Below, piece by piece: positions 1 to 8,189 of a stretch of 20,433 nt of DNA. A program made the translations under genes and the position numbers. Source of the DNA: Thermoproteota archaeon (GTDB taxonomy: Archaea; Thermoproteota; Thermoprotei; Thermoproteales; Thermocladiaceae); the NCBI GenBank assembly GCA_013153895.1, contig JAADDN010000193.1, positions 1-20,433 of the forward strand, in the 5' to 3' direction. The notes beneath the pieces are model-generated. The model did no database searches, had not been told where the DNA came from, and was given only the letters and a program-made list of their open reading frames with translations. Each line of letters begins with the position of its first letter. Within the stretch, counting starts at the first letter, position 1.

Positions 1-838
1 CCTTCTCAAGTACCTTATGATCAACATTTATCTTTGATAACTTTAGAGCTAGATCTCTACTCATGAGCCAGGGATGATAATATCTTCCCTGCTCATTACC
101 TAAGAACTCTAGTATTGATCTAGTACCTGTAGCATACCTCTTCAATGCTGCCTTAACCTCTGCTAGATCCCTAACTATCTTATTAATATCTTGTTGAACA
201 ATGTCTAGTATAGTCTTCTGAGCATTCTCACTACGACTGCTCACGAGATTGAGCGCATAATCATGTTTTATACCACAGATTCCACTATGTGGATCTCTGA
301 TAAATGTAGTATTCATCGACCAATGATATCTTCTTGCAAGCTTGATGTTCGGATTCATTCCTTGCTGAATTATGACCCAGGACCCATCTTCTCCAACTAG
401 CATCGAGTGATGATATAGCTGATAACCATCTTGAAGAGCTACATTATCTACCTTAGCTACAAGTCTAGAAATAGTCTTAAGCTGTTCTCTATCAACATCA
501 AAGTTTCTTGGTAATGAGTCTATCTCTTCAGGAACTTTAAGAGCAAGCTTACCTTTACCACCTAACACGCGTATAGGAAGATCGGTACTGTTCAATGCTT
601 CTCTAAGTACTGCACATGTGACTGTAGTGCTTCCTGAGCTATCCCAGTCCATTCCTATTATATTGTTAAATGCTTGAAAGAATATTGGATTACTAAACCT
701 CATCAATGTTTCTCTAACACCAAACTCCTCTATCATTATCCTAATAATGAGGTAAGAGAGCTTCTTCATACGTTCAAATAACCATCTAGGTACATAACCA
801 TCATGAAGTGGTAAGTCAGCAATACCTGTTAAGCCCAT
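1..838 (-). CDS. DUF763 family protein, 3' end beyond the left edge
   Basis: The minus strand is open without a stop from an ATG at 838 to the window edge, giving the first 279 residues. I recognise the family from its opening (GLTGIADLPLHDGYVPRWL, residues 2-20) and from conserved polar stretches: DGYQLYHH at 137-144, QQGMNPN at 158-164, RYHW at 170-173 and paired histidines near 184 and 192. DUF763 proteins are found in archaea and some thermophilic bacteria; I know of no established biochemical role, and the repeated His/Gln/Asp positions only suggest an enzyme. A possible TATA element (865-876) lies about 32 nt upstream of the start and a GGAG sits just before the ATG. It is divergent from the 121-aa gene at 952, separated by 113 bp. 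The family call is fairly secure; the function is unknown. Confidence 0.85.
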   Translation of the reverse strand, partial: MGLTGIADLPLHDGYVPRWLFERMKKLSYLIIRIMIEEFGVRETLMRFSNPIFFQAFNNIIGMDWDSSGSTTVTCAVLREALNSTDLPIRVLGGKGKLALKVPEEIDSLPRNFDVDREQLKTISRLVAKVDNVALQDGYQLYHHSMLVGEDGSWVIIQQGMNPNIKLARRYHWSMNTTFIRDPHSGICGIKHDYALNLVSSRSENAQKTILDIVQQDINKIVRDLAEVKAALKRYATGTRSILEFLGNEQGRYYHPWLMSRDLALKLSKINVDHKVLEK

Positions 839-951
839 CAGCTCCTATAAGTAACATGACTCTAACATTATTAACGTTTCTATGAAGACAGTATACATGT
901 ACGATACGTCTACAGACTAGGCTTAAGAGTCTCAGAGGATCTTAATATAAC

Positions 952-1317
952 ATGGTTAACATATACATGGGACGTGACTCATGTTATGCACGTTATGAGA
1001 AGATGTACGTATCTTCAGGACCTATGGATCTCAAGAGAGCTGCTGCTCACCTATACCTACATTTGAGAGATCTTGAGAGAGGTTGGACATATGATCATGA
1101 GTGTCGTAGGATTCGCATGGATGAGGAGTTATTTAAAGCACGTAGCAGATATCTAGTGAAGATCTGTTATGAACAGGTTAAAGATGAGAGAGAGTGTGAG
1201 AAGGTTAGAGAGCTTGTTGAGTATGTTATAGCAAAGAAGAGACTCCCACCTTGGGCTCAGGAGCTTGCTGAGTCAGCTATAGTTAAGGTCTCAACTATCG
1301 AGGACTTCTTCAAGTAG
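952..1317 (+). CDS. hypothetical 121-aa protein with C-terminal PCNA-binding-like motif
   Basis: I do not recognise this family. The protein is charged and mostly helical in appearance, with four cysteines (C11, C51, C72, C82) and a histidine-rich patch near 33-48 that could bind metal. Its last residues, VSTIEDFF (113-120) followed by one Lys, match the spacing of a PCNA-interacting (PIP) box, x-x-x-I-x-x-F-F, although the usual first Gln is Val. A tail at the extreme C-terminus is where archaeal PCNA clients often carry this motif. The ATG at 952 is chosen because a weak TATA-like CTTAAG centred near 924 lies about 28 nt upstream and GAGGAT (935-940) lies before it; a second ATG at 967 is possible. 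Its stop abuts the stop of the inositol phosphate synthase gene on the other strand with no gap. Confidence 0.75.
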   Translation: MVNIYMGRDSCYARYEKMYVSSGPMDLKRAAAHLYLHLRDLERGWTYDHECRRIRMDEELFKARSRYLVKICYEQVKDERECEKVRELVEYVIAKKRLPPWAQELAESAIVKVSTIEDFFK

Positions 1318-2391
1318 TTACCTATCTCTCTTACCTTCTATGAACTCCTCAACCCATCTTCTAGCTACTTCAGGTGGTGCATGTATTGGTGGGTTCTTGA
1401 ACGCCCATGCACATAAGCTATATACTGGTCCACCTACACCTCTATCTAATGCTAGCTTCATTATCCTGATAACGTCTACCATTATTCCAGCATTGTTCCA
1501 TGGATCGTAGACTTCTAAGTCGACTCTTATCCTGATAGGTACTCCAGCTAGTCCGCAAGCCTCTATCAACATGTGAGCTATCTTCTTGCTCTCTAGGAAT
1601 GGTATGTATGCTACAGGTGCTATATATGCTGGAAACTCTTGACCCTCAGCCATCTTCAAGACAGCCTCTGTCTTAGTCTTCTCCTTCTGTTCTCTCCTAT
1701 ACATCAGGTTGAGGAAGTCAGGTGTTCCTCCAATATTTATCTGATACGTGTGCTTTATCTTGACTCCTCTAATATGGAGAAGATGAATTATCGACTTATG
1801 AAGTACTGTTGCACCAACCTGATTCTGAATATCATCACCAGCGAGAGGTAGTTTTCTCTCTTCAAACTTCTTAGGAATCTCTGGATGATTAGCTATCATT
1901 GCAGGCATAGCATTAACAAATGCACAGCCAGCACGTAAGCATGCTTCTGCATATGCTTCAGATGCCTTCTGAGCTCCTGTAGGTAAGTAGCTTATCACTA
2001 CGTGAGCATTAGATGCTTGAAGCTCCTTAACAACATCCTCTAGAGTCGTCTCGGTCACTGGTATGAACGTGTTCTTAAGCTGTTCAGCAACACCATCAAG
2101 AAGTACTCCAGGCTTCACCTTAACTCCAAGTGGTGCAACATCAGTTACCTTGAGAGCATTGTTTGGTGGTGCAAATATTGCTTCTGCAAGATCTTTACCA
2201 ATCTTCCTCTGATCAACGTCGAATGCTGCTACGAACTTTATATCCTTTATAGTGTATGGTCCAACCTTCTCGAACACTACTCCTGTAGGTCTCTCATCTT
2301 TAGCTACTGCCTGATAGTAGTATACTCCCTGTACTAGTGCGCTAGCGCAGTTTCCTACACCTACTATGGCTACGTTTATGCTCGTCTTCAC
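1318..2391 (-). CDS. ino1: myo-inositol-1-phosphate synthase
   Basis: Converts glucose 6-phosphate to inositol 3-phosphate with NAD as bound cofactor. In archaea this feeds inositol phospholipids and, in some hyperthermophiles, the solute di-myo-inositol phosphate. With the start proposed here the protein has 357 residues. A Rossmann nucleotide site is at the N-terminus (VAIVGVGNCAS, 7-17), and the family signature GDDIQNQVGATVLHKS and later NIGGTPDFLNL are clear. The reading frame is open farther upstream (393 aa from 2499), but that would run across the P-loop region of the divergent kinase gene. The GTG at 2391 fits better: it begins directly before the conserved nucleotide fold and lies about 28 nt from a TATA element at 2414-2423, as expected of a leaderless transcript. 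It is convergent with the 121-aa gene. Confidence 0.93.
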   Translation of the reverse strand: MKTSINVAIVGVGNCASALVQGVYYYQAVAKDERPTGVVFEKVGPYTIKDIKFVAAFDVDQRKIGKDLAEAIFAPPNNALKVTDVAPLGVKVKPGVLLDGVAEQLKNTFIPVTETTLEDVVKELQASNAHVVISYLPTGAQKASEAYAEACLRAGCAFVNAMPAMIANHPEIPKKFEERKLPLAGDDIQNQVGATVLHKSIIHLLHIRGVKIKHTYQINIGGTPDFLNLMYRREQKEKTKTEAVLKMAEGQEFPAYIAPVAYIPFLESKKIAHMLIEACGLAGVPIRIRVDLEVYDPWNNAGIMVDVIRIMKLALDRGVGGPVYSLCAWAFKNPPIHAPPEVARRWVEEFIEGKRDR

Positions 2392-2413
2392 GAGTGTTAC
2401 ATTCTCATGACAC

Positions 2414-2423
2414 TTTTTTAAAA
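2414..2423. promoter_or_regulatory. shared palindromic TATA element between ino1 and tmk
   Basis: The sequence TTTTTTAAAA is nearly self-complementary (TTTTAAAA at 2416-2423 is a perfect palindrome). Its centre is about 28 nt from the GTG proposed for inositol phosphate synthase on the minus strand and about 33 nt from the GTG proposed for dTMP kinase on the plus strand. One TATA-binding site could therefore serve both directions. This is inferred from position only; no separate TATA box is obvious for either gene. Confidence 0.5.
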
Positions 2424-2452
2424 TGTATCTCCTCTCAAACATCAGGAGAAGT

Positions 2453-3037
2453 GTGAGATGGATAGTACTTGAGGGACCTGACTGTGTTGGGAAGAGCACA
2501 ATAATACGAGAACTATCAAAAATACTTCAAGAACAGGGATATAAAGTATACATCACATCAGAACCATCAGACTCACCTATAGGCAAGATCATAAGAGGAT
2601 GGCTGTTAAGAGAAAAGGTAGACCCACCACACATATATGCACTACTCTTCACATCTGACAGATACTATCACTATCATAATATTGTGAAGAAGATGCTCGA
2701 GAATGGGTACATAGTTCTACAAGAACGGTACAAACTATCCACATTAGTCTATCAGTCTCAGATGGGAGTAGATGAGAAGTGGATAGAGGAGTTAAATAAG
2801 TATGTTCCAGATCCTGACATCATGATAGTGTTAGATGCTGATATTCAGGTTCTCAAGACTAGGCTAGAATCTAGAACACGTAGAGAACTATTTGAGAGTG
2901 ATATCTCAATGTTATGTAAGATACGTCAGAAGTATCTAGAGGTTGCTCGAAGAATGAGATTACCGATCGTTAATGCTGCTAGAGATCTAAGTGACGTCGT
3001 TAGAGATGTCTACGAGATAGTGAGCAAGCTTCTCTAG
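2453..3037 (+). CDS. tmk: dTMP (thymidylate) kinase
   Basis: Phosphorylates dTMP to dTDP with ATP for DNA precursor synthesis. From the GTG at 2453 it has 194 residues, usual for the family. The P-loop GPDCVGKST is at 8-16, the nucleotide-binding pair TSDR near 67-70, the ERY motif (variant of DRY/DRF) near 91-93, and an arginine-rich LID segment (RLESRTRRELF) near 137-147. The frame also has an ATG at 2423, but this overlaps the proposed TATA element, and an AGGAG (2444-2448) precedes the GTG, so the shorter form is preferred. Its stop overlaps that of the UPF0147 gene by 4 bp on the opposite strand. Confidence 0.9.
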   Translation: MRWIVLEGPDCVGKSTIIRELSKILQEQGYKVYITSEPSDSPIGKIIRGWLLREKVDPPHIYALLFTSDRYYHYHNIVKKMLENGYIVLQERYKLSTLVYQSQMGVDEKWIEELNKYVPDPDIMIVLDADIQVLKTRLESRTRRELFESDISMLCKIRQKYLEVARRMRLPIVNAARDLSDVVRDVYEIVSKLL

Positions 3038-3336
3038 ACTATGTCCTTTATCTGCTCTAAAATGCTTATTACTTGCCAGAATATTACTCTACTGAACAGG
3101 GGCATGTTAGGATCCATGAGTACGTCATCTAGTATGCTGATCACCATTGATGCTTTAACTCCAGGACTTAGAGATGGGTTCATTAGTACTCTTATAGCTT
3201 CACTAGCTGCTCTTCGTATGTTTCTTGGCACGCCCATGTCCTGTACTACTCTGGTTAGATAGTAGAGGGCTTGTTTCAATCTCTCCTCAATCTCTGCCTT
3301 ACTTACGCTTCCTCTTGAGGTATCGCTACTCGACAT
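3034..3336 (-). CDS. UPF0147 family protein
   Basis: Small all-helical archaeal protein of 100 residues. The central part, with VVQDMGVPRNIRRAASEA (about 30-47), the NPSLSPGVKAS loop and the ILDDVLMDPNMP segment, is typical of UPF0147, which is about 90 residues in most archaea. The first 12 residues are a Ser-rich extension. No function is established. The ATG at 3336 lies about 29 nt from a TATA element (TTTATA on the minus strand, 3362-3368), as for a leaderless gene. It is divergent from the DNA polymerase gene (119-bp gap) and convergent with dTMP kinase (4-bp overlap). Confidence 0.88.
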   Translation of the reverse strand: MSSSDTSRGSVSKAEIEERLKQALYYLTRVVQDMGVPRNIRRAASEAIRVLMNPSLSPGVKASMVISILDDVLMDPNMPLFSRVIFWQVISILEQIKDIV

Positions 3337-3360
3337 CTAAGTTAGGACTATCATGTCGGT

Positions 3361-3369
3361 CTTATAAAG
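3361..3369 (-). promoter_or_regulatory. TATA box of the UPF0147 gene
   Basis: CTTTATAAG on the minus strand, centred about 29 nt upstream of the ATG at 3336. The spacing fits a transcript beginning at or within a few bases of the start codon. Confidence 0.5.
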
Positions 3370-3419
3370 CCTAATCTGTCGTCTAGTTAACAATGCTCAT
3401 TAATGTATTAGTAGAATAA

Positions 3420-3429
3420 GATTAATATG
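3420..3429 (+). promoter_or_regulatory. probable TATA box of polB
   Basis: GATTAATATG is centred about 32 nt before the ATG at 3456, predicting a leader of only a few bases. No purine-rich ribosome-binding sequence is seen between it and the start. Confidence 0.4.
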
Positions 3430-3455
3430 TTTCTCGCACAAGTATATCTTGCAAC

Positions 3456-5849
3456 ATGCCTGATCTAGAACTATGGCTCTTAGATATTACATATGCTATA
3501 GGTAAGAAAGGGCTCGAGCTCAGGATATATGGAATAGATAGAGATGGTAACAGGACTCTCCTCATAGATAGAGGATTTCGACCATACTTTTATGCACTAC
3601 TGAAGAAAGATCAAGACCCAGCTACAGCAGAGGAGAAGATAAGAAAGAGACTTGAGGCTAAGGGAATAATAGGAACTGAAAGACTTGTCAAGAAGCTCTT
3701 CGGAAAGGAGAGAAACGTTGTGAAGATAATAGCGAAGATTCCTGAAAAGGTTAGAGAATTGAGAGAGATAGTTAAGGAGATGCCTGAGGTAGAGGATGTT
3801 GTTGAGGCAGATATAAGATTCTACATGAGATACCTCATAGATCATGACCTAAGACCAAGCTCATGGATAAGAGTTGATGATGTTGAGGAGATAGACAAGA
3901 AAGAGTATCCTGACCAGAAGGTTGATAGGATAGTTCTAGCAAAGACTAGACCATACACTCTACATGATAGGACAGACATACCTAAGACTAGGACAGTAGC
4001 ATTCGACATTGAGGTATATAATCCAAGAGGAACACCACATCCTGAACGTGATCCTGTTATAATAATATCTCTATACAATGATGAGGGAAAGCTAACACAA
4101 TTCATAGCTGATGATGATAAGAATGATAGGAAGATAATTAAAGAGTTCGTGAACTATATACAGGAATATGATCCAGACATCATACTTGGATATAACTCAA
4201 ACAACTTCGACTGGCCATACCTAGTGAAGAGATCTGAGAGAATAGGAGTTAAGTTAGCCGTAACGAGGACAGGTGGAAAACCTGAACAAAGCGTTTATGG
4301 TCACTGGTCTGTGATTGGTAGAGCAAATGTAGATCTCTATAACATAATCGAGGAGATACCTGACATAAAGATCAAGAGTCTAGACTACGTAGCAGACTAC
4401 TTTGGTATTCTTCCAAGAGATAAGAGAATCCTCATACCTGGTCACAGAATATATGAGTACTGGGATGATAAGAGCAAGAGAGAACTATTGATAAAGTATG
4501 CTGAACAGGACGTATATAGTACATATAAGCTAGGTGAGAAGTTCGTACCATTCCTAATACAGCTATCATACATATCAGGTCTACCTCTAGATCAGGTTGG
4601 TGCAGCATCAGTAGGAATGCGTGTTGAGTGGATGATAATGTTCAGAGCATTTAAGCTAAATGAGCTTGCACCTAACAGAGTAGAAAGACCGTACGAGAGC
4701 TATAAGGGAGCTATAGTACTAGAACCTAAGCCAGGTCTACACACTAACGTTGCTGTACTAGACTTCACAAGCATGTACCCAAACATAATGGTTAAGTACA
4801 ATGTCTCACCTGACACATATATAGATCCTTCAGAATGGGATAAGTATCCAGAATATTATGAAGCTCCTGAAGTAAAACATAGATTTAGAAAGGAACCTCC
4901 AGGACTATACAAGCACATACTTGTGGAACTAATGAGCAAGAGGAAAGAGGTACGTGAACAGATGAAGAAGATTCCTAAAGATAGTCCAGACTACATCATA
5001 CTTGATGAGAGACAGAAAGCTCTCAAGATAATGGCTAACGCAATGTACGGATACTGTGGATGGGTTGGAGCAAGATGGTATAAGAGAGAGGTAGCTGAAG
5101 CAGTTACAGCATGGGCTAGACATATAATGAAGACAGTCCTAAACTATGCAAAGAAGATTGGACTAGAAGTAATATATGGAGATACTGACAGCCTCTTCGT
5201 ACGTTATGATCCTGAGAAAATAAACAAGTTAATAGAATTTGTAGAGAAGGAGCTAGGATTTGAAATCAAGCTAGAGAAAGTTTATAAGAAGATAATATTC
5301 ACAGAAGCAAAGAAGAGATACGTAGGATTAACAGAAGATGATAGGATAGATATAGTAGGCTTCGAGGCTGTGAGAGCTGACTGGGCTGAGATAGCTAAAG
5401 AGACTCAGGAGAAGGTTGCAGAGATAATTCTCAAGACAGGTAACATAGATGAAGCTATACGATACGTTCACTCAGTAATAAAGAAGTTGAAGAATTACGA
5501 GTTCGATATAGATGATGTAATAATATGGAAGACCTTAGACAAGAACTTGAATGAGTATAAGACGATAACACCTCACGTATACGCTGCTAAGAAGCTTGTT
5601 GAAGCAGGTTTCAAAGTATCTAAGGGAGACACTATTGGGTACGTTATTGTTAAGACAGGTGGTGGAAAGATTGCATATAGAGCAAAACCGTACATACTTG
5701 TTAAAGATATAAGAGAGATAGATGTTGATTACTACATTGAGCATCAGGTTATACCTGCAGCAATGAGAATACTACAAGTGTTTGGTGTGAGAGAAGATGC
5801 TTTACTTAGTGGAAAGAGAGCTAAATCAATAACAGAGTTCTTCAGCTAG
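3456..5849 (+). CDS. polB: family B DNA polymerase with proofreading exonuclease
   Basis: Replicative or repair DNA polymerase of 797 residues, complete and without an intein. Exonuclease motifs are intact: Exo I FDIE (183-186), Exo II YNSNNFD (246-252), Exo III YAEQD (348-352). Polymerase motifs follow: motif A DFTSMYPNI (436-444), motif B KIMANAMYG (524-532), motif C YGDTDS (574-579), then the thumb motif KKRY near 619-622. The C-terminus, AKSITEFF (789-796), has PIP-box spacing for PCNA binding but lacks the usual Gln. Crenarchaea carry several family B paralogues (B1, B2, B3); complete motifs exclude an inactivated B2-type copy, but B1 versus B3 is not settled here. It is convergent with dnaG, overlapping its stop by 8 bp, so two DNA-replication-type genes face each other. 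Confidence 0.97.
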   Translation: MPDLELWLLDITYAIGKKGLELRIYGIDRDGNRTLLIDRGFRPYFYALLKKDQDPATAEEKIRKRLEAKGIIGTERLVKKLFGKERNVVKIIAKIPEKVRELREIVKEMPEVEDVVEADIRFYMRYLIDHDLRPSSWIRVDDVEEIDKKEYPDQKVDRIVLAKTRPYTLHDRTDIPKTRTVAFDIEVYNPRGTPHPERDPVIIISLYNDEGKLTQFIADDDKNDRKIIKEFVNYIQEYDPDIILGYNSNNFDWPYLVKRSERIGVKLAVTRTGGKPEQSVYGHWSVIGRANVDLYNIIEEIPDIKIKSLDYVADYFGILPRDKRILIPGHRIYEYWDDKSKRELLIKYAEQDVYSTYKLGEKFVPFLIQLSYISGLPLDQVGAASVGMRVEWMIMFRAFKLNELAPNRVERPYESYKGAIVLEPKPGLHTNVAVLDFTSMYPNIMVKYNVSPDTYIDPSEWDKYPEYYEAPEVKHRFRKEPPGLYKHILVELMSKRKEVREQMKKIPKDSPDYIILDERQKALKIMANAMYGYCGWVGARWYKREVAEAVTAWARHIMKTVLNYAKKIGLEVIYGDTDSLFVRYDPEKINKLIEFVEKELGFEIKLEKVYKKIIFTEAKKRYVGLTEDDRIDIVGFEAVRADWAEIAKETQEKVAEIILKTGNIDEAIRYVHSVIKKLKNYEFDIDDVIIWKTLDKNLNEYKTITPHVYAAKKLVEAGFKVSKGDTIGYVIVKTGGGKIAYRAKPYILVKDIREIDVDYYIEHQVIPAAMRILQVFGVREDALLSGKRAKSITEFFS

Positions 5850-7167
5850 CAGCAACTTCCTGCTGTTTAACTATCTCATCAATCGTAACTATCTTCATGT
5901 TCTCAGGCATCTTAGCTATACCACCGATCCTTGAAGCAATTATCAGCTTCACGCCTTTTCCAGCTGCTGTGTCTACTAGTCTCTGAGTGCATACACCATC
6001 CATCACGATCGCCTTAACATTATCAAGCTGCTGTAACGTGTCTATGAGATCCTTAACAGGTACTCTCTTTATCTCATTCCAAGACTCATCATATAGTACT
6101 GCCTCTAACGTTCCTGTAAGCTTCTTAACCTCCTCCAAAACATGTGGTGGAACCTCTATTCTCTCGATAGTCTCTTCTGGAGCTTCAGCTTTAGCTTCCT
6201 GTGGTGGAGCTTGTACAGGTACGGGCTGTGCTTGAGCTGGCTTCTGCTCTACCTCTACCTGTACAGGCTTAGCTTCGACCTTTCTCTCAACCTCTACCTG
6301 AGGCTTCTCTACAGGTCTCGGTCTTATCTCCTCCTTAATCTGTGCTAGATACTCCTCTACAGGTATCTTATTTCTAAGACACTTAGCTATCTCCTTAGCA
6401 GTAAGCTCTTCAACCTCCTTACCTGGTGGTGCACGTGCTATATAGTCGATGTCTGCTACCTTAATTAGCTCTCTAAGAAGCATCTCTCCACCTCTATCAC
6501 CATCAACGAATGCTATAGTAGTCTTCTTACGAGATAACTCTATTATTGTCTTAGGTATTCCTCCACTAGCTCCTTCTACAGCTATAACGTTCCTGTAACC
6601 ATGTCTCAATAAGTTCAACACATCTGCACGACCTTCAACAATTATTATAGTGTCTGCACGATCAACATCTGGACCAGCTGGCAAGCCCTCTGGACCATAT
6701 CTTATTAGTTCAGCCTCACTAACAGCCTCAATGAGCTTGTTAATCAGCTCCTTACTATCAGGAAGGACCTCATGCTGTATCTTCATTGCAAGCTCCTTAG
6801 CTCTCTCAAGTATACGCTTCCTCTTCTCCTCCCTAAGATCCTTTATCTCTACAATCCTCACCTTCGCAGCATAAGGTCCAACTCTATCCACTGTCTCAAG
6901 TGCAGCAGCTATGAGAGCTGTCTCATACCTGTTCAAGTTAGATGGAACATATATCTTACCTACAGTCTTGTCACCTCTCTTCTCTATCTCAACCTCAATC
7001 CTCCCAACTCTACCCATCATCTGAAGCTCTCTCAGATCTAGATCAGCTCCAAGCAGACCCTCCGTCTGACTAAATATTGCTCCTATTATATCTGGCTTAT
7101 CGACAGATCCCTGAACCTCGAATGACGCTACGATCAGGTACTTAGCAGCTATAGTCAACGCTCCCAT
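5842..7167 (-). CDS. dnaG: archaeal DnaG (TOPRIM primase-like; exosome-associated)
   Basis: Protein of 441 residues. An N-terminal DnaG-specific domain is followed by a TOPRIM domain with the catalytic Glu in VEGRAD (177-182) and the metal-binding VDGDRGG (221-227). Residues about 278-335 are a low-complexity linker rich in Pro, Val, Glu, Lys, Gln and Ala. A folded C-terminal domain (about 336-441) follows; in archaea the C-terminal part of DnaG contacts the Csl4 subunit of the RNA exosome. Archaeal DnaG is known both for primase activity in vitro (Sulfolobus) and as a stable exosome subunit that recruits poly(A) RNA. The ATG at 7167 is preceded by a canonical GGAGGT, so this gene is translated from a leadered mRNA unlike many neighbours. 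It is divergent from map. Confidence 0.96.
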   Translation of the reverse strand: MGALTIAAKYLIVASFEVQGSVDKPDIIGAIFSQTEGLLGADLDLRELQMMGRVGRIEVEIEKRGDKTVGKIYVPSNLNRYETALIAAALETVDRVGPYAAKVRIVEIKDLREEKRKRILERAKELAMKIQHEVLPDSKELINKLIEAVSEAELIRYGPEGLPAGPDVDRADTIIIVEGRADVLNLLRHGYRNVIAVEGASGGIPKTIIELSRKKTTIAFVDGDRGGEMLLRELIKVADIDYIARAPPGKEVEELTAKEIAKCLRNKIPVEEYLAQIKEEIRPRPVEKPQVEVERKVEAKPVQVEVEQKPAQAQPVPVQAPPQEAKAEAPEETIERIEVPPHVLEEVKKLTGTLEAVLYDESWNEIKRVPVKDLIDTLQQLDNVKAIVMDGVCTQRLVDTAAGKGVKLIIASRIGGIAKMPENMKIVTIDEIVKQQEVAAS

Positions 7168-7171
7168 GACT

Positions 7172-7177
7172 ACCTCC
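7172..7177 (-). promoter_or_regulatory. Shine-Dalgarno site of dnaG
   Basis: GGAGGT on the minus strand, 4 nt before the ATG at 7167. A TATA-like TTTAAG near 7204-7209 is about 39 nt from the ATG, which leaves a leader of roughly 13 nt long enough to hold this site. Confidence 0.6.
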
Positions 7178-7205
7178 TGAGCGCTCTACGTGCTTCACCT
7201 AATCT

Positions 7206-7225
7206 TAAATGTTTCTTTACATTTA
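7206..7225. repeat. 7-bp inverted repeat in the dnaG/map divergent promoter region
   Basis: TAAATGT (7206-7212) and ACATTTA (7219-7225) are perfect inverted copies separated by 6 nt. The left arm overlaps the TATA-like sequence assigned to dnaG. It may be an operator for either gene or chance in AT-rich DNA. Confidence 0.4.
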
Positions 7226-7262
7226 GAAGAATTCGTTAAATCATAGACTAGCTAATAAGCTT

Positions 7263-8189
7263 GTGAACATGTTAAATAAGGAGGATCTAGAAACATTAAG
7301 AAAAGTTGGAGATATAGTGCATAAGACTCTCAACAGAGCACTCAACATAGTACGACCAGGAATGAAAGTGTTAGACCTCTGCGAGGATCTAGAGAACTAC
7401 ATACGTGGTCAAGGAGCTAGACCAGCGTTTCCAGTAAACGTGAGCATAAATGACGTAGCAGCACACTACACAGCAAAGATAGATGATGATCTCACAATAC
7501 CAGAGAAGAGTGTCGTGAAGATAGATGTTGGAGCACACATAGACGGGCTCATAGTTGATGCAGCAGTCACAGTAAGCTTCGACCCAATATATGAGAACCT
7601 ACTTAAAGCAGCATTAGAAGCATTAAAAACAGTAAAACATGTACTAAAACATGGAGTACCTGTCAGAAAGATTGGAGCAGCAATAGAAAAAACTATTAAA
7701 GCACATGGATTCAAACCAATAGAGAACCTTACAGGACATCTAATAAAGCGATATGAGCTTCATGCAGGAAAATCAATACCAAACGTGGATAATGGAGATG
7801 AGAGACATGTTATCGAGGGAGAGATATATGCAATAGAGCCCTTCGCTACAAATGGTGCTGGAGTAGTAATAGATTATCCAGTGTTCACCATATATAGACT
7901 ACAGATAACATCAGCAAAACAGTTGAAGAAAGTACAGAAAAAATATGGAAACATCATAAACGATATAATTGAGGTTAATGATCATCTACCATTCACTCCA
8001 AGATGGTTAAAAGATAAGTACACGAACATACTAGAACTAATTAATAAGCTCGTAGATGAGAACATATTATATGCATATCCAATGCTCGTAGAAGAAAAAC
8101 ATGGATATGTATCACAATTTGAAGATACATTCATTGTAAAGTCTGACGGTTGTGAAGAGCTTGCACACACGTTAGATCTATTCAAGTGA
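7263..8189 (+). CDS. map: methionine aminopeptidase, type II
   Basis: Removes the initiator Met from nascent proteins using two bound metal ions. The 308-residue protein has all five metal ligands in order: D88 (KIDVGAHIDG), D99 (IVDAAV), H159 (LTGHLI), E192 (AIEPF) and E287 (QFEDT), plus the substrate-binding H68. The helical insertion at about 220-275 is what separates type II (archaeal/eukaryotic) from type I enzymes. The start is either the GTG at 7263 or the ATG at 7269; a TATA-like GTTAAATC (7235-7242) is about 25 and 31 nt away respectively, so both are possible. The 3' end overlaps that of pyrE by 12 bp on the other strand. Confidence 0.96.
   Translation: MNMLNKEDLETLRKVGDIVHKTLNRALNIVRPGMKVLDLCEDLENYIRGQGARPAFPVNVSINDVAAHYTAKIDDDLTIPEKSVVKIDVGAHIDGLIVDAAVTVSFDPIYENLLKAALEALKTVKHVLKHGVPVRKIGAAIEKTIKAHGFKPIENLTGHLIKRYELHAGKSIPNVDNGDERHVIEGEIYAIEPFATNGAGVVIDYPVFTIYRLQITSAKQLKKVQKKYGNIINDIIEVNDHLPFTPRWLKDKYTNILELINKLVDENILYAYPMLVEEKHGYVSQFEDTFIVKSDGCEELAHTLDLFK

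Noticed and set aside
841..951. C/D-box small RNA in an intergenic gap
   Set aside because: Isolated CTGA-like words appear, but no set of C, D', C' and D boxes with the right order and spacing was found here or in the gaps at 3337-3455 and 19569-19736.
2392..2499. N-terminal extension of inositol phosphate synthase (36 residues)
   Set aside because: It reads through the TATA element and antisense to the kinase P-loop region, and adds residues before the conserved nucleotide fold.
4761..5211. Possible intein in the DNA polymerase gene
   Set aside because: Motifs A, B and C are continuous and correctly spaced, with no inserted block.
6142..6348. Plus-strand Leu/Tyr/Ser-rich open frame
   Set aside because: It is the mirror of the low-complexity DnaG linker; composition follows from the opposite strand.
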